Both the position numbers and the translations under genes were made by a program. This document shows positions 46,785 to 55,588 of a DNA stretch of 64,000 bases, piece by piece. The DNA is from Nematocida ironsii. Its lineage: Eukaryota; Microsporidia. Location: assembly GCA_001642415.1 (NCBI GenBank), contig LTDK01000173.1:62001-126000 (forward strand), in the 5' to 3' direction. The first letter of the stretch is position 1, and each line of letters starts with the position of its first letter. The notes under the pieces are model-generated. The model was not told the DNA's origin. It worked only from the letters and a program-made list of their open reading frames with translations, and searched no databases.

Positions 46785-47278
46785 ATTTATATTTTCTAAA
46801 TAATAGTCTAACACTAAGTAATCCAAAGAACAATTTTTATAGGCCTAAATTCAGCCATAAAATTGATTACACTTCATAATTAGGAATACCTTGGGGTACG
46901 ATGAATATAGAAATAAATACTTTGAATATATTTTTTTATAAATTTGGAATTATTTCAGTGTATAATAGTATTACTATGCCTTACAGTACTCATCTTTCGA
47001 TTTTTTATATTTTTAGGGTTATGTCGGGGTATAAAAATATTTTAAATATTTCAGTACTGTACACATAATAAGTAAAAAGTAGATTTCGAATAATACCATA
47101 TTTAATGCATAAATAGTAATATTGTATAACACAAACAATACTTATAGTTGTTTATCCATGGTAATATTAAATGAACCCATTAAAACCTTTTATTATTCTT
47201 GTCCTATATAGTTTTAAACATTTGTATATAACAACTCTATAGGACTTCGCCAGTGAGCATAAGACTCTTACATTCAGC

Positions 47279-47290
47279 ATTTCGGGTTAT
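47279..47290 (+). promoter_or_regulatory. ATTTCGGGTTAT motif
   Basis: A perfect copy of the recurrent motif, in the middle of the spacer, about 570 bp upstream of the gene at 47856. Confidence 0.35.
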
Positions 47291-47635
47291 CATATAACAT
47301 AACAATATTTATTATTAATAAACCATGAATTAAAATACTAAACAATCCAGAATTTCTCAAAATAAATATTTTGTATTTTATGCCAAGTCACTGTATATGT
47401 TTCTATGTATATTAAAGAGTCAAATTTGAAATAGTTCAAATATGTGTACGTTGACAGATAATAATTAAATAATTTTAGAATTTCTATATTTTAAGGAAAT
47501 ATTTAACCCCTGTCGAATGAATAAAGAGCATAAGTCAGTTTTACTTCCAGAAATAATAAACAGAAATATTCTGAAATAATCCACATATTTTAATATTCAG
47601 CAATATTAAATAGAACATTTTTATAATGAGCTATA

Positions 47636-47717
47636 GTTGTTTATATAAATGCATTGTTTGTTCAACATAGCTGGGTGTTGTTTATATAAATGCATTGTTT
47701 GTTCAACATAGCTGGGT
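47636..47717 (+). repeat. Perfect tandem duplication of 41 bp
   Basis: 47636-47676 and 47677-47717 are identical (unit begins GTTGTTTATATAAATGCATT and ends CATAGCTGGGT). The unit includes TATATAAA and ATGCAT. It lies 140-220 bp upstream of the secreted gene at 47856, so it duplicates a TATA-like sequence in the promoter region. Confidence 0.9.
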
Positions 47718-47855
47718 GCTATTATCAGTGACATTCTAATGTTTATTTACAAATAAACATAATCAGATAATATAAACAATTTTCGTATGTTTGTTTACAC
47801 TGATAAGATTTAAGCTATTTATATAGATAGAGTTGAGCATTTAATAGTTCTTATT

Positions 47856-49928
47856 ATGAATTTAGTAATGAAAAGAAGTAGATATATATACACAAAGTTA
47901 ATTTTAGCCACTGTGTACTGGATAAGTATACAGGAAGTGGCGGGAGCATCAGGCTCCAGTAGTTTTCTATTAGATAAAAGCACAGCTATATATGCAGAAG
48001 ATTCTAATTCTCCATGCATACTAGATCCCCACTTTTCTGAAGAAATTAAAAGTCTAATTCAAAATAGTAATGATACAAATTGTAATTTTATGATTCCCAA
48101 TGCAGATTTTAATTTGATAAGAAAAGTGAACAGACTAAGCGAAATTATAAAAAAGAGTTATTTAATTATATACAAGAAACCCGAAAGAAATAACCTATTG
48201 GTATTTCAAATAGATATGGATAAACAGGAAGTATATAAATCGGATATAAGTATTATCCATGACATTCAACAAATAAGTATAAAAAAAAAGTCTTTTGAAA
48301 ACTCAACTAACACATTAATGCATTACACTGAGTTTACAGATTTAAAAACACAAATAAAGTATTTAATAAATACACATGCATATGCGGTAGACAAAAATAC
48401 AATAATTGATCAGTATATAAAAGCATATCCAAAAAAATCAGAAATAGATGAAAATACGCATATATGGGAAGACGTCATAGTTATAGAGATGTGTAATGAA
48501 CCAATAGAAATTAAAATGAAAAGTAGCGAAATAGATCCAGAATCCGGGATCTATACATACGGTAAGATAGATAAAACCCCAATAAAAGAATATACACAGA
48601 TAGATACAGAATCACCAAAACAGCCTATGCAGATAGATACAGAACCACCAAAACAGCCTACACAGATAGATACAGAACCACCAAAACAGCCTACACAGAT
48701 AGATACAGAACCACCAAAACAGCCTACACAGATAGACAATGCGCCTTCAGGTATGCACAATGATGGTGTTGTATACCGAAAAAAGGGCCATAATACCAGC
48801 GCCTCTATTAAAGATCGTGATAATGAAAGATATCTTAAAGAAGCAAAAAACCAAAGAGATAGTATCTATAGAAAGTCAATGAGCTTATTAAATATTCAGA
48901 ATGTATTTGATATGGAAAAAGCTTCTATGGATGGGGGTGATAAAAATAATCTAATTATAAAAAAAATGAAAAGTGAGTTAGACGCTGCTTTTGAATCGAT
49001 ATATAAACAAATTAAAGAATCAAGAGGTTCTGTTCCAAGTGGGTTTCTTAATGATATCAAAAACGTTTTATATGAATCATTTGCTACGGATTTTAGTGCT
49101 AAAGATTCCACGATAGATAATTCTAATCAATCCAAAAATAATGAAGAAGTATTGAATCAAAATAATCTAAAATCAATTTATGCTAAAATTGATGAAGATA
49201 ATACTGCATTAGATCCACATAGCCAGAAAGAGTGGAGTTTGATATACTCCGGAAATCAGAGTGAACCATTGGAGTTGGCCGAAATTACAATGAACTATAT
49301 GGAAGATAATAACAGATTCAAATACGGTTCTGAAAACAAAATAGCCCAAGTTGATATTATGTTTAAAAAGATACGAGACCTCATTGCTTCGGATGTTAAA
49401 AGCAGCGTTAGAATAACAATGGATGTATCCACCAAGAAAAAAGCTATAAAACTAGAATGCAACAAAATCTTTAATAAAAATGAAGACAGCGAAAATATAA
49501 GTGACAAAGATGAAATGATCTTAGAATGTAGGGCGATTGAAAATATTAAAAAGTATGATTCTGACGAAAACGCTTCAACAACAAACCATTTAAAACAAAC
49601 AAAAAAGCATGAAAAATCATTCTTGCTTATGACCTTTACAGATACAAAAGGACCAAATAGCAAATTCCACGTTACTTTCAACAACCTTGAAAATAATGAT
49701 GTAGAAACTATAAGTGATAATTTCAGTTGCATTGACAATCTAGATGAAATGATAAATAGAATGGAAAAATCATTTATTTCAGAGGCTTTCGTCAACCCAC
49801 TCTGCCAGATATTAGAGGGATGCTCTGATGGATCCTCTCCTGAGCCGCTCACACCTATCATGGGCAGGTCAGATAATGAAGCAACCACATCTGAAGAGGA
49901 AATAGATCGCTGGGATGATAATGTATGA
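47856..49928 (+). CDS. Secreted protein with 11-residue repeats and acidic tryptophan tail
   Basis: A 690-residue protein with a strong signal peptide (MNLVMKRSRYIYTKLILATV then YWISIQEVAGA), cleavage near residue 31. Residues 35-245 are mixed alpha/beta. Residues 248-291 are four copies of the 11-residue unit QIDTEPPKQPT. The rest is charged and helical, with DVSTKKKAIKLEC and SFLLMTFTDTKGPNSKFHVT suggesting strands of a folded domain near 520-640. The C-terminus, TTSEEEIDRWDDNV, is a short acidic end with one tryptophan, as in Arp2/3-binding tails of WASP-type proteins; it may be coincidence. It follows, on the same strand, the proline-rich WH2-like gene. No enzymatic motif. Confidence 0.75.
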   Translation: MNLVMKRSRYIYTKLILATVYWISIQEVAGASGSSSFLLDKSTAIYAEDSNSPCILDPHFSEEIKSLIQNSNDTNCNFMIPNADFNLIRKVNRLSEIIKKSYLIIYKKPERNNLLVFQIDMDKQEVYKSDISIIHDIQQISIKKKSFENSTNTLMHYTEFTDLKTQIKYLINTHAYAVDKNTIIDQYIKAYPKKSEIDENTHIWEDVIVIEMCNEPIEIKMKSSEIDPESGIYTYGKIDKTPIKEYTQIDTESPKQPMQIDTEPPKQPTQIDTEPPKQPTQIDTEPPKQPTQIDNAPSGMHNDGVVYRKKGHNTSASIKDRDNERYLKEAKNQRDSIYRKSMSLLNIQNVFDMEKASMDGGDKNNLIIKKMKSELDAAFESIYKQIKESRGSVPSGFLNDIKNVLYESFATDFSAKDSTIDNSNQSKNNEEVLNQNNLKSIYAKIDEDNTALDPHSQKEWSLIYSGNQSEPLELAEITMNYMEDNNRFKYGSENKIAQVDIMFKKIRDLIASDVKSSVRITMDVSTKKKAIKLECNKIFNKNEDSENISDKDEMILECRAIENIKKYDSDENASTTNHLKQTKKHEKSFLLMTFTDTKGPNSKFHVTFNNLENNDVETISDNFSCIDNLDEMINRMEKSFISEAFVNPLCQILEGCSDGSSPEPLTPIMGRSDNEATTSEEEIDRWDDNV
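48597..48728 (+). repeat. Four 33-bp coding repeats
   Basis: Units at 48597-48629, 48630-48662, 48663-48695 and 48696-48728 encode QIDTEPPKQPT (first unit ESPKQPM). A partial fifth follows (QIDNAP). The three right-hand units are identical at the DNA level, so the expansion is recent. Confidence 0.9.
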
Positions 49929-50251
49929 GCATTTTCATAATACAATATAAAAGCTGTGTACATTGGTTGATTGAATTTCGTTTTCTGATTAGCTAAAGAC
50001 ATGTGATAGCAACAATAGCCCAGCGCACACTTGCCTGGTTTAATTGTTCCTAAGCACTTTACTATCAGCACAAATACAAAATTATTTAGGGCATATGCGT
50101 AGAATAAATGGCTGTGCCCAAAATTCAATTACAACTAAATAAATGATAATTACAGATAATGCTCTTCTTTATTTCTTGTATTATATATTTACTGCCAGTA
50201 GGAAGCTTGGCGTTTTTTTCTTTATTTTGTAATGTGCTTCTGTGCTTTTGT
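49929..50251. other. Spacer between convergent genes
   Basis: A 323 bp spacer between the secreted protein (plus) and the CSB-like gene (minus). No gene, motif or inverted repeat that I can support. Confidence 0.4.
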
Positions 50252-51775
50252 CTATTTATATTCGGGCGATGTAAGAGTGTCTAGATCTGTTATGTCAAGA
50301 GGGTCGTGCGAATAGTGAAAGAGTCTGCATAGGTCAACCTTATCAAACACTTGCTTTGACTTTATACCGTCTAAAACCCCTTTCGAAATAGTTTTCTTTA
50401 CTTCCTGCACTATTTCTATGCTTTCTTCAATCGTTCCTCTGCATATCAGCCTGTATACCTCCACCTCTTTCTTCTGTCCCATTCTGTGCGCTCGTCCTTT
50501 TGCCTGTTCTTCATTAAATGGATTCCAGTCAATGTCAAATAAAATAACTGTGTCGCTCTTTTGAAGATTTATCCCAACACCACCCACTTTCATACTCATC
50601 AGAAGAACCTCCAGCCCCTCTTTGCTGCCAAATGTATTAAATACTTCCTCTCTCTTGCGAATCGGGCTGTCCCCATCTATTCTGTACGTGTTTATCCCTG
50701 TAATGCTCTGCAATATACGAAGTGTTTCTTTATACTGGCTAAACAAAAGAACCTTTCTATTTGTATGTCTCCACATAAACAACAGCCTATGTATAACCTG
50801 CATTTTACCACTGTCACTCCATCTAGTCAGCTCAGAGTCCGCCATAATAGGGTGGCTGCATATGCTTTTTAAGTGTGTAATACTCCTTAATGGTGCCTTT
50901 TTCCCCATTACTGTTGCGCGTGTTAGGTCATTCCGTAATACCCTCTTATAAACCGATTGCTGCTCCTGCGTAAGTGGACAGTATATTGTGTGCTCTTTTC
51001 GCTTGGGAATTGCCAAGTTACCATCTGAGATATTCTCTGAAAACTCAGCCAAATCCTCCTTTGTCCTTCGTATAACTATTTCAGACAGAAGCATATTTAT
51101 ATGCGCTTTTATAGATGCACCTTTCTGCTTCTCCAGCTCAGTTGAACCCTTTAACGTGCTTTTCTTTAAAGGCTCTTCTATTTCCGACTTAAACCTCTGG
51201 TAGTCTCCAAAGTACCCAGGCCGGACAGTCTCTGTAATGCTCCACAGCTCTGAAAGACTGTTTTGTATTGGCGTTCCTGTAATGCACATCTTAGACCGAG
51301 CATCAATTAATCGGGATACTTTAGATATCATTGTCTCTCGATTCTTTATGCGCTGCGCCTCATCAAATATCACCAAGTCAAAAAAAGACTGAAGAATCTG
51401 CCCCTTTTTCCTCTGCAGCAGCTCATAGTTTAATATCACTATGTAATTTCCGTCTGCGCCTCTTAAAACACTCTCTGCACCCGCATCACTCGATCTAACT
51501 ACACGCGCAGGAATTGAAAAGCTCATTTTATCCATTTCTTTTTTCCAGCTCTGCAGAAGTGTGCACGGTGCAACAATAAGAATAGATTTTCCAATCTGGT
51601 CCCAAACCCGCTTGGCTATTTCTAAGGCCTGCATAGTCTTTCCTGTGCCCATTTCATCACTTAAAACAACACCTTTCCGCGCAGATATTCTCTTCCACAT
51701 CCACTCAACCCCTTCAATCTGATGCTCTTTAAAATTTTCCATCCAGTTTTTTTGCCTTCTGCTTAAATACATCAT
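50252..51775 (-). CDS. RAD26: SNF2-family ATPase, CSB/Rad26-like
   Basis: A 507-residue SNF2 ATPase containing little beyond the two helicase lobes. Motif I is LSDEMGTGKT (near residue 38), motif II FDEAQRIKN, motif III ITGTPIQNSLSELWS, then in lobe 2 SGKMQVIHRLLFMW and KVLLFSQYKETLRIL, motif V VGGVGINLQKSDTVI and motif VI QAKGRAHRMGQKKEVEVYRL. The pattern 'SGKM..v..lL..W......vLLFSQ....l.il' and the C-terminal GTIEESIEIVQEVKKTIS ... FDKVDLCRLF segment point to ERCC6/Rad26, the transcription-coupled repair ATPase. It is far shorter than yeast Rad26 (1085), lacking N- and C-terminal extensions. A different SNF2 subfamily is possible. DEAQ replaces the usual DEGH/DEAH box. Confidence 0.8.
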   Translation of the reverse strand: MMYLSRRQKNWMENFKEHQIEGVEWMWKRISARKGVVLSDEMGTGKTMQALEIAKRVWDQIGKSILIVAPCTLLQSWKKEMDKMSFSIPARVVRSSDAGAESVLRGADGNYIVILNYELLQRKKGQILQSFFDLVIFDEAQRIKNRETMISKVSRLIDARSKMCITGTPIQNSLSELWSITETVRPGYFGDYQRFKSEIEEPLKKSTLKGSTELEKQKGASIKAHINMLLSEIVIRRTKEDLAEFSENISDGNLAIPKRKEHTIYCPLTQEQQSVYKRVLRNDLTRATVMGKKAPLRSITHLKSICSHPIMADSELTRWSDSGKMQVIHRLLFMWRHTNRKVLLFSQYKETLRILQSITGINTYRIDGDSPIRKREEVFNTFGSKEGLEVLLMSMKVGGVGINLQKSDTVILFDIDWNPFNEEQAKGRAHRMGQKKEVEVYRLICRGTIEESIEIVQEVKKTISKGVLDGIKSKQVFDKVDLCRLFHYSHDPLDITDLDTLTSPEYK

Positions 51776-51919
51776 AAAATTGCTTGTTCTAATTTACTCC
51801 CTTCCCATTCAACTCTCTCCCTTCTCGTTTTATTCCATTCTCTCTACTAAAAAATACTTTATATATAATACTTTAAATAGTGCTTTATGTAATTACTTGT
51901 ACTTTATTATGTGGGTGTC

Positions 51920-52336
51920 TTATGCAATTATGGTTGACTTAATTTTGTTAACTAAGTGCAAGTCACGTGCCATGAGAGTGACTCTCTTTGCGTGGATGGC
52001 ACATCTGTTGCTGTCCTCAAATAGACCGGTTAAGTAGTTTTCTAAACTCTCCTGGATGGCCAGAATAGAAGAGGACTGGAATCTTACATCCGTCTTGTAC
52101 TCTGATGCAACTTCTCTGACTAGTCTCTGGAATGGGAGCTTTCTTATAAGAAGATCGGTTGTCTTCTGGTACTTTCTAATTTCTCTCAGAGCAACTGTTC
52201 CTGCCTTAAATCTGTGTGGTCTCTTTGCTGCCACTGCTCCTGGGGCAGTGCTCTTTCTTGCTGCCTTCGTTGCTAATTGTTTTCTTGGTGCCTTTCCTCC
52301 GGTGCTCTTTCTTGCTGTCTGCTTTGTTCTTGCCAT
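51920..52336 (-). CDS. H3: Histone H3 (divergent)
   Basis: A 138-residue H3. The tail [20 protein letters not shown] keeps K4, K9, K14, K18, K23 and K27. After K27 the sequence reads [19 protein letters not shown]: the animal/fungal ATGGVKK segment is replaced and is one residue longer, with the K36 position aligned to K37 and the next residue Arg. The fold ([57 protein letters not shown]) is intact. The C-terminus [10 protein letters not shown] replaces the usual ARRIRGERA. E2F-like boxes and a TATATA element lie directly upstream (52356-52428). Confidence 0.97.
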   Translation of the reverse strand: MARTKQTARKSTGGKAPRKQLATKAARKSTAPGAVAAKRPHRFKAGTVALREIRKYQKTTDLLIRKLPFQRLVREVASEYKTDVRFQSSSILAIQESLENYLTGLFEDSNRCAIHAKRVTLMARDLHLVNKIKSTIIA

Positions 52337-52368
52337 TCATGAACAAACTTTATTCGTATATAAGCATG

Positions 52369-52428
52369 TTTTGGCGGGTATTCTCTTGTGGCGGGATTCT
52401 TTTGGCGGGCAATTTTATTTGCCGGGAA
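52369..52428 (-). promoter_or_regulatory. Four GGCGGG/GCCGGG boxes in the H3 promoter
   Basis: TTTTGGCGGGTA (52369), TGTGGCGGGA (52387), TTTTGGCGGGCAA (52400) and TTTGCCGGGAA (52418) lie 33-92 bp upstream of the H3 start, with a TATATA element at about 52358 between them and the ATG. TTTGGCGGGA is a textbook E2F/DP-type site. These boxes occur in this window only beside the two histone genes. Confidence 0.7.
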
Positions 52429-52840
52429 TAATTTGGCAGAATAAAAAGCACCAGAAATAGCCGACAGTGAATAAAACAGTCTTAAACATACATATTATTA
52501 TTCAGGTATTTTGGGTTATTTATAAAGAATTGTCAATACACAAAAATATTCAACGTATATTTACAAATTACTTTTTTGGGTAATCATTTATTCTATCTTC
52601 TATTTATAGTAATATTGCTCTTTTTACTGTGTAATATACTCTTTTATATGAAATATTTGAAGATTCAGGCAATATCCTAAAATTTCAAGTATTTTAGTCT
52701 ATTTTAGGAATAGGAATGCTCTTAAAATAAAGAAATATACTCAGTAATATGCCGTATATAGACAGAATGGCCAATAAATGAACTTAACTGTGGTAATATT
52801 CTACTTTAATTCCCAAATTTTCCCGGGAAATTCCCCGGTA
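52429..52840. other. Central part of the H3-H4 divergent region
   Basis: AT-rich DNA between the two histone promoters. TATTTTGGGTTATTTAT near 52508 is a copy of the window-wide motif. TCCCGGGAA at 52821 is a palindromic relative of the histone boxes. No gene seen. Confidence 0.4.
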
Positions 52841-52870
52841 TTATTGGCGGGATTATCTTTTTGGCGGGAA
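52841..52870 (+). promoter_or_regulatory. Two TTGGCGGGA boxes in the H4 promoter
   Basis: TTATTGGCGGGATT (52841-52854) and TTTTTGGCGGGAA (52858-52870) lie 39-68 bp before the H4 ATG, with CTATAAATA (52877) between them and the start. The order box, TATA, ATG within 70 bp mirrors the H3 side and implies a very short 5' leader. Confidence 0.7.
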
Positions 52871-52908
52871 GTAAAACTATAAATACTCCTTTTGTTTTCT
52901 TCTTTAAT

Positions 52909-53232
52909 ATGTCAGTAGTAGCAGGAAGAGGTAAAGGAGGAAAAGGACTTGGAAAAGGATCAGCAAAAAGACACAGAAAAACAACACAGCAGACAATGGG
53001 CATCTCTAAGCCAGCAATAAGAAGACTAGCAAGAAGAGGAGGAGTCAAGAGAGTCAGTGCAGGTGTATACAGCGAAATAAACAACATGGCAAAGACTTAC
53101 TTAGAAGGAATCATCAGATGCGCAGTCACCTACTGCAACCACGGGAAGAGAAAGACCGTCTCTTGCCAGGATGTTCTCTACTCATTAAAGAAGCAGGGAG
53201 TCACCCTCATTGGATTTGGATCCACCCGATAG
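52909..53232 (+). CDS. H4: Histone H4
   Basis: A 107-residue H4 starting at the ATG at 52909. The tail [20 protein letters not shown] has a two- to three-residue insertion after the initiator (canonical SGRGKGGKG) and keeps lysines 5, 8, 12 and 16 equivalents. [20 protein letters not shown] is nearly canonical; the central helices diverge ([20 protein letters not shown]) and the end is [15 protein letters not shown] instead of LKRQGRTLYGFGG. It pairs with H3 in the nucleosome and is controlled by the same boxes as H3 on the other side of a 572-bp divergent region. Confidence 0.97.
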   Translation: MSVVAGRGKGGKGLGKGSAKRHRKTTQQTMGISKPAIRRLARRGGVKRVSAGVYSEINNMAKTYLEGIIRCAVTYCNHGKRKTVSCQDVLYSLKKQGVTLIGFGSTR

Positions 53233-54033
53233 TTAAAATAAAGTAACACAATAGTAATATATAATTATATTTTTACATCCAAGATTTATTAAAGAATTCC
53301 TAGAAAAGAAAGAATTTCTGTATACAAATTACACTGCAGCAATATCTTGTATAAAACAACTATAAGCACGGGAGAAGAGCGCATAGACATAATCAAACAC
53401 ATGAGTGTATAACCCAATGAATTAAGTGATTGTTTTAGTATATTTATACTCCTATAATAGAATACTCCTAGTTATACTGTGAATATATATTACTGTGAGG
53501 TATTTTAATAATAATTCCATGTGTGTAAATAGAGTATTTACTTTCGGTGTATATTTGCTTATTGCTTTTACAATCTGATCATGTGTTTTAACCATTGCAT
53601 TTCTAGTGGATATGTTACTACATTAAGTTATAGTTGTATTTAATACTGAACATCTTATATACCTTTAAGCTTAAGTGCACTTTATATTATTTGTATATGA
53701 TGGGTTTAAACATTTAAACTAGATATTTTAGTGTACTACTGTGTGTACTATGCCTTATTCAAACATCTGGTAGTATTAGTTTATGCACTGGCTGTGTTAT
53801 TCTTAATTTATATGACAAGGATACTTTAGCATGAATTTGCATTTTAATATTTATACATAAATTATCATATGCTAAAGACTGAATAATAGATAAATAGAAG
53901 TGGAAATGAAAACAGCTAAAAATAACTCAAACTTAAATAAGATTCTTTACAGGTATGTGTGCATTGTATTTAAATACAAGATTATCAGATTGATTATGGA
54001 CCCATGGATAAATACTAAAAAGATAGGACAGGC
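53233..54033. other. AT-rich spacer, no gene seen
   Basis: An 801 bp spacer between H4 and the homeodomain gene. TATAACCCAATG near 53409 is a degenerate motif copy. A 76-codon frame (53900-54130) overlapping the homeodomain start in another frame is not supported. Confidence 0.45.
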
Positions 54034-54333
54034 ATGGATAAAAAAATTAAAAGACCAAGACTCACCACCGCACAGACAAAATTGCTATCTATTGTGTACC
54101 AGCAAAATCCACGGCCTTCAAATGATTTAAGGTGTAAATTAGCGAGTGACTTTAATATACCCATTCGTACTGTGCAGATTTGGTTCCAGAACAGAAGGGC
54201 AAAAGATAGGAAGTATAACACCTTGGTATCTTCTTCTGAGAGTGAGTTATCTGAGAAAGCACCAAACAAGGCTACCTCTGCATCTACGTATGATGAATAC
54301 TATAGGTTGTTTATAGAAGAGAACTACAAATAA
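54034..54333 (+). CDS. Homeodomain transcription factor
   Basis: A 99-residue protein with the homeodomain at about residues 3-62. Basic arm KKIKRPRLTTAQ, helix 1 around KLLSIVYQQN, helix 2 DLRCKLASDF and recognition helix TVQIWFQNRRAKDRK, with the invariant Trp, Phe, Asn and Arg of WFQNRR. The remaining 37 residues are acidic and Ser-rich (SSSESELSEKA). Microsporidian homeodomain genes are typically this short, DNA-binding domain plus a small tail. Targets are unknown. The non-TALE spacing (no three-residue insertion between helices 1 and 2) is seen directly. Confidence 0.93.
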   Translation: MDKKIKRPRLTTAQTKLLSIVYQQNPRPSNDLRCKLASDFNIPIRTVQIWFQNRRAKDRKYNTLVSSSESELSEKAPNKATSASTYDEYYRLFIEENYK

Positions 54334-54477
54334 TTACACACTTATTCTCATCCGATAGCATGGGTGTGTTTTTTAGCTTTATGAAGTATTTAGTATTAGA
54401 TATTCTCCGTGTGTCTGCTGGTTATTTAGAGACAGTGTGCCAGGGTAATATTTGATACAGGATTGTTTATACAAACA

Positions 54478-55308
54478 ATGCGAAACCGAAGTGAAGAGTT
54501 GAAAAGGAGAAGAGGCATTCTGTACGAAAAAAGACGAATTAAGGAAAAGACTGAAGTAGAAGTTCTATTCGGAAAAATATCTGAGAATCTTTCGAAACTA
54601 GAGGAATTAGTTATTTCAGTGGAAAAGGAGTGCAGTATGTACTGTATTCCTAGCTTTGAAAGCAAAGGCAAAACAATAGCAAAAATTGAGCAGATGAAAT
54701 ATGAAATGTCCATTGTGCTTACTAAGTCGAAAGGGATTCTTGATTATTTCTCACAGAACTTCAAAAAATCAATTAATTATACTTTGGTAGAGTCCATAAG
54801 TGTTCACTTTCACTATAAAATAGATAGGCTAATAAACAGAATGAACGCATCAATGGCGAATATTGAAAAAATAAAGGAACCTTCTTCCACAGAGCAAAAA
54901 AGCATAAATGGCGCAGAGTCGGTGTATAAGTCTGTATACCACATAACTGAGCTAATACGTGAACTAAAAACTGTGGTAATTTCACAGTCAGACAAAATAG
55001 AGCGGCTAGACATAGCAATGGACTACGTCTCTAATAGTGCTAATAAGTCTGTTAATGAAATAGCAAACATTTCTGTATTTGGGTCCCACATTAAGAATAG
55101 AATTATTTCTGTGCTGTTTAGCTGCATTTTTGTATTGGTTGTTCTGAGCACACTTAAAGCATACTCCCACTCAATGAAATACACAAGAACTCCTAGTAAA
55201 CCTAAAATTACTAATCAGAACGAATTTACAAACCATAGAAGAGAATCTGTTTGGCAGAATAATCAAAAAAGGAGAGTCATAGCCCACCCTTTAATGAAAA
55301 TACTATAA
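54478..55308 (+). CDS. Qa-SNARE (syntaxin-like)
   Basis: A 276-residue protein from the ATG at 54478. The N-terminal MRNRSEELKRRRGIL recalls the N-peptide of Sed5/Tlg2-type syntaxins; residues 20-135 are helical (Habc-like). The SNARE helix at about 150-200, VYHITELIRELKTVVISQSD then KIERLDIAMDYVSNSANKSV, has Gln170 at the zero layer. A single membrane helix (209-227) follows. It mediates membrane fusion in the secretory pathway, Golgi or endosomal syntaxin. Oddity: about 49 polar residues follow the anchor, whereas SNAREs normally end a few residues beyond it. Codons before 54478 lack an ATG. Confidence 0.75.
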   Translation: MRNRSEELKRRRGILYEKRRIKEKTEVEVLFGKISENLSKLEELVISVEKECSMYCIPSFESKGKTIAKIEQMKYEMSIVLTKSKGILDYFSQNFKKSINYTLVESISVHFHYKIDRLINRMNASMANIEKIKEPSSTEQKSINGAESVYKSVYHITELIRELKTVVISQSDKIERLDIAMDYVSNSANKSVNEIANISVFGSHIKNRIISVLFSCIFVLVVLSTLKAYSHSMKYTRTPSKPKITNQNEFTNHRRESVWQNNQKRRVIAHPLMKIL

Positions 55309-55588
55309 ATACAGGATAACAGGATAAAAGCAGAAATAGAATAATATTCAACATAATAAATATATTTTAAATTTTCTTTATGGAAATGTAATAATACTGC
55401 GTAATTTTAAGTATGTGATTATTTTTAAATATAACTGAAGTATTTTAAAGCGTTCTACTGGATTCTATTATATTTTCTGTCTACATAAATTTAATACCAC
55501 TGGAATACATAATAGAAAATACCTCTGAAATATTTGGCGCAAATAAATTTAATCTTTGTCGTATGTATACAAATAATATTATTTTAGA
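55309..55588. other. AT-rich spacer with a TTTGGCGC word
   Basis: A 280 bp spacer between two convergent genes. TATTTGGCGCAAAT near 55530 resembles an E2F site but is downstream of both neighbours. No gene seen. Confidence 0.3.

Larger units (their letters stand above)
46785..47855. other. Spacer between two large exported-protein genes
   Basis: A 1071 bp spacer. ATGCCTTACAG (about 46974) repeats the first word of the family A promoters. TTTTTAGGGTTATG (47026), ATTTCGGGTTAT (47279-47290) are motif copies, and a perfect 41-bp tandem repeat lies at 47636-47717. No coding frame supported. Confidence 0.5.

Noticed and set aside
48597..48728. CRISPR-like array
   Set aside because: Units are directly adjacent, in frame and without spacers; they are coding repeats. 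No CRISPR array occurs in the window.
49295..50128. 277-codon minus-strand frame
   Set aside because: Antisense of the secreted protein at 47856, Ser/Leu-rich as expected from complementing Asp/Glu/Lys/Asn codons.
53900..54130. 76-codon frame overlapping the homeodomain start
   Set aside because: Different frame from the homeodomain, no domain, and overlaps DNA fixed by the homeodomain.
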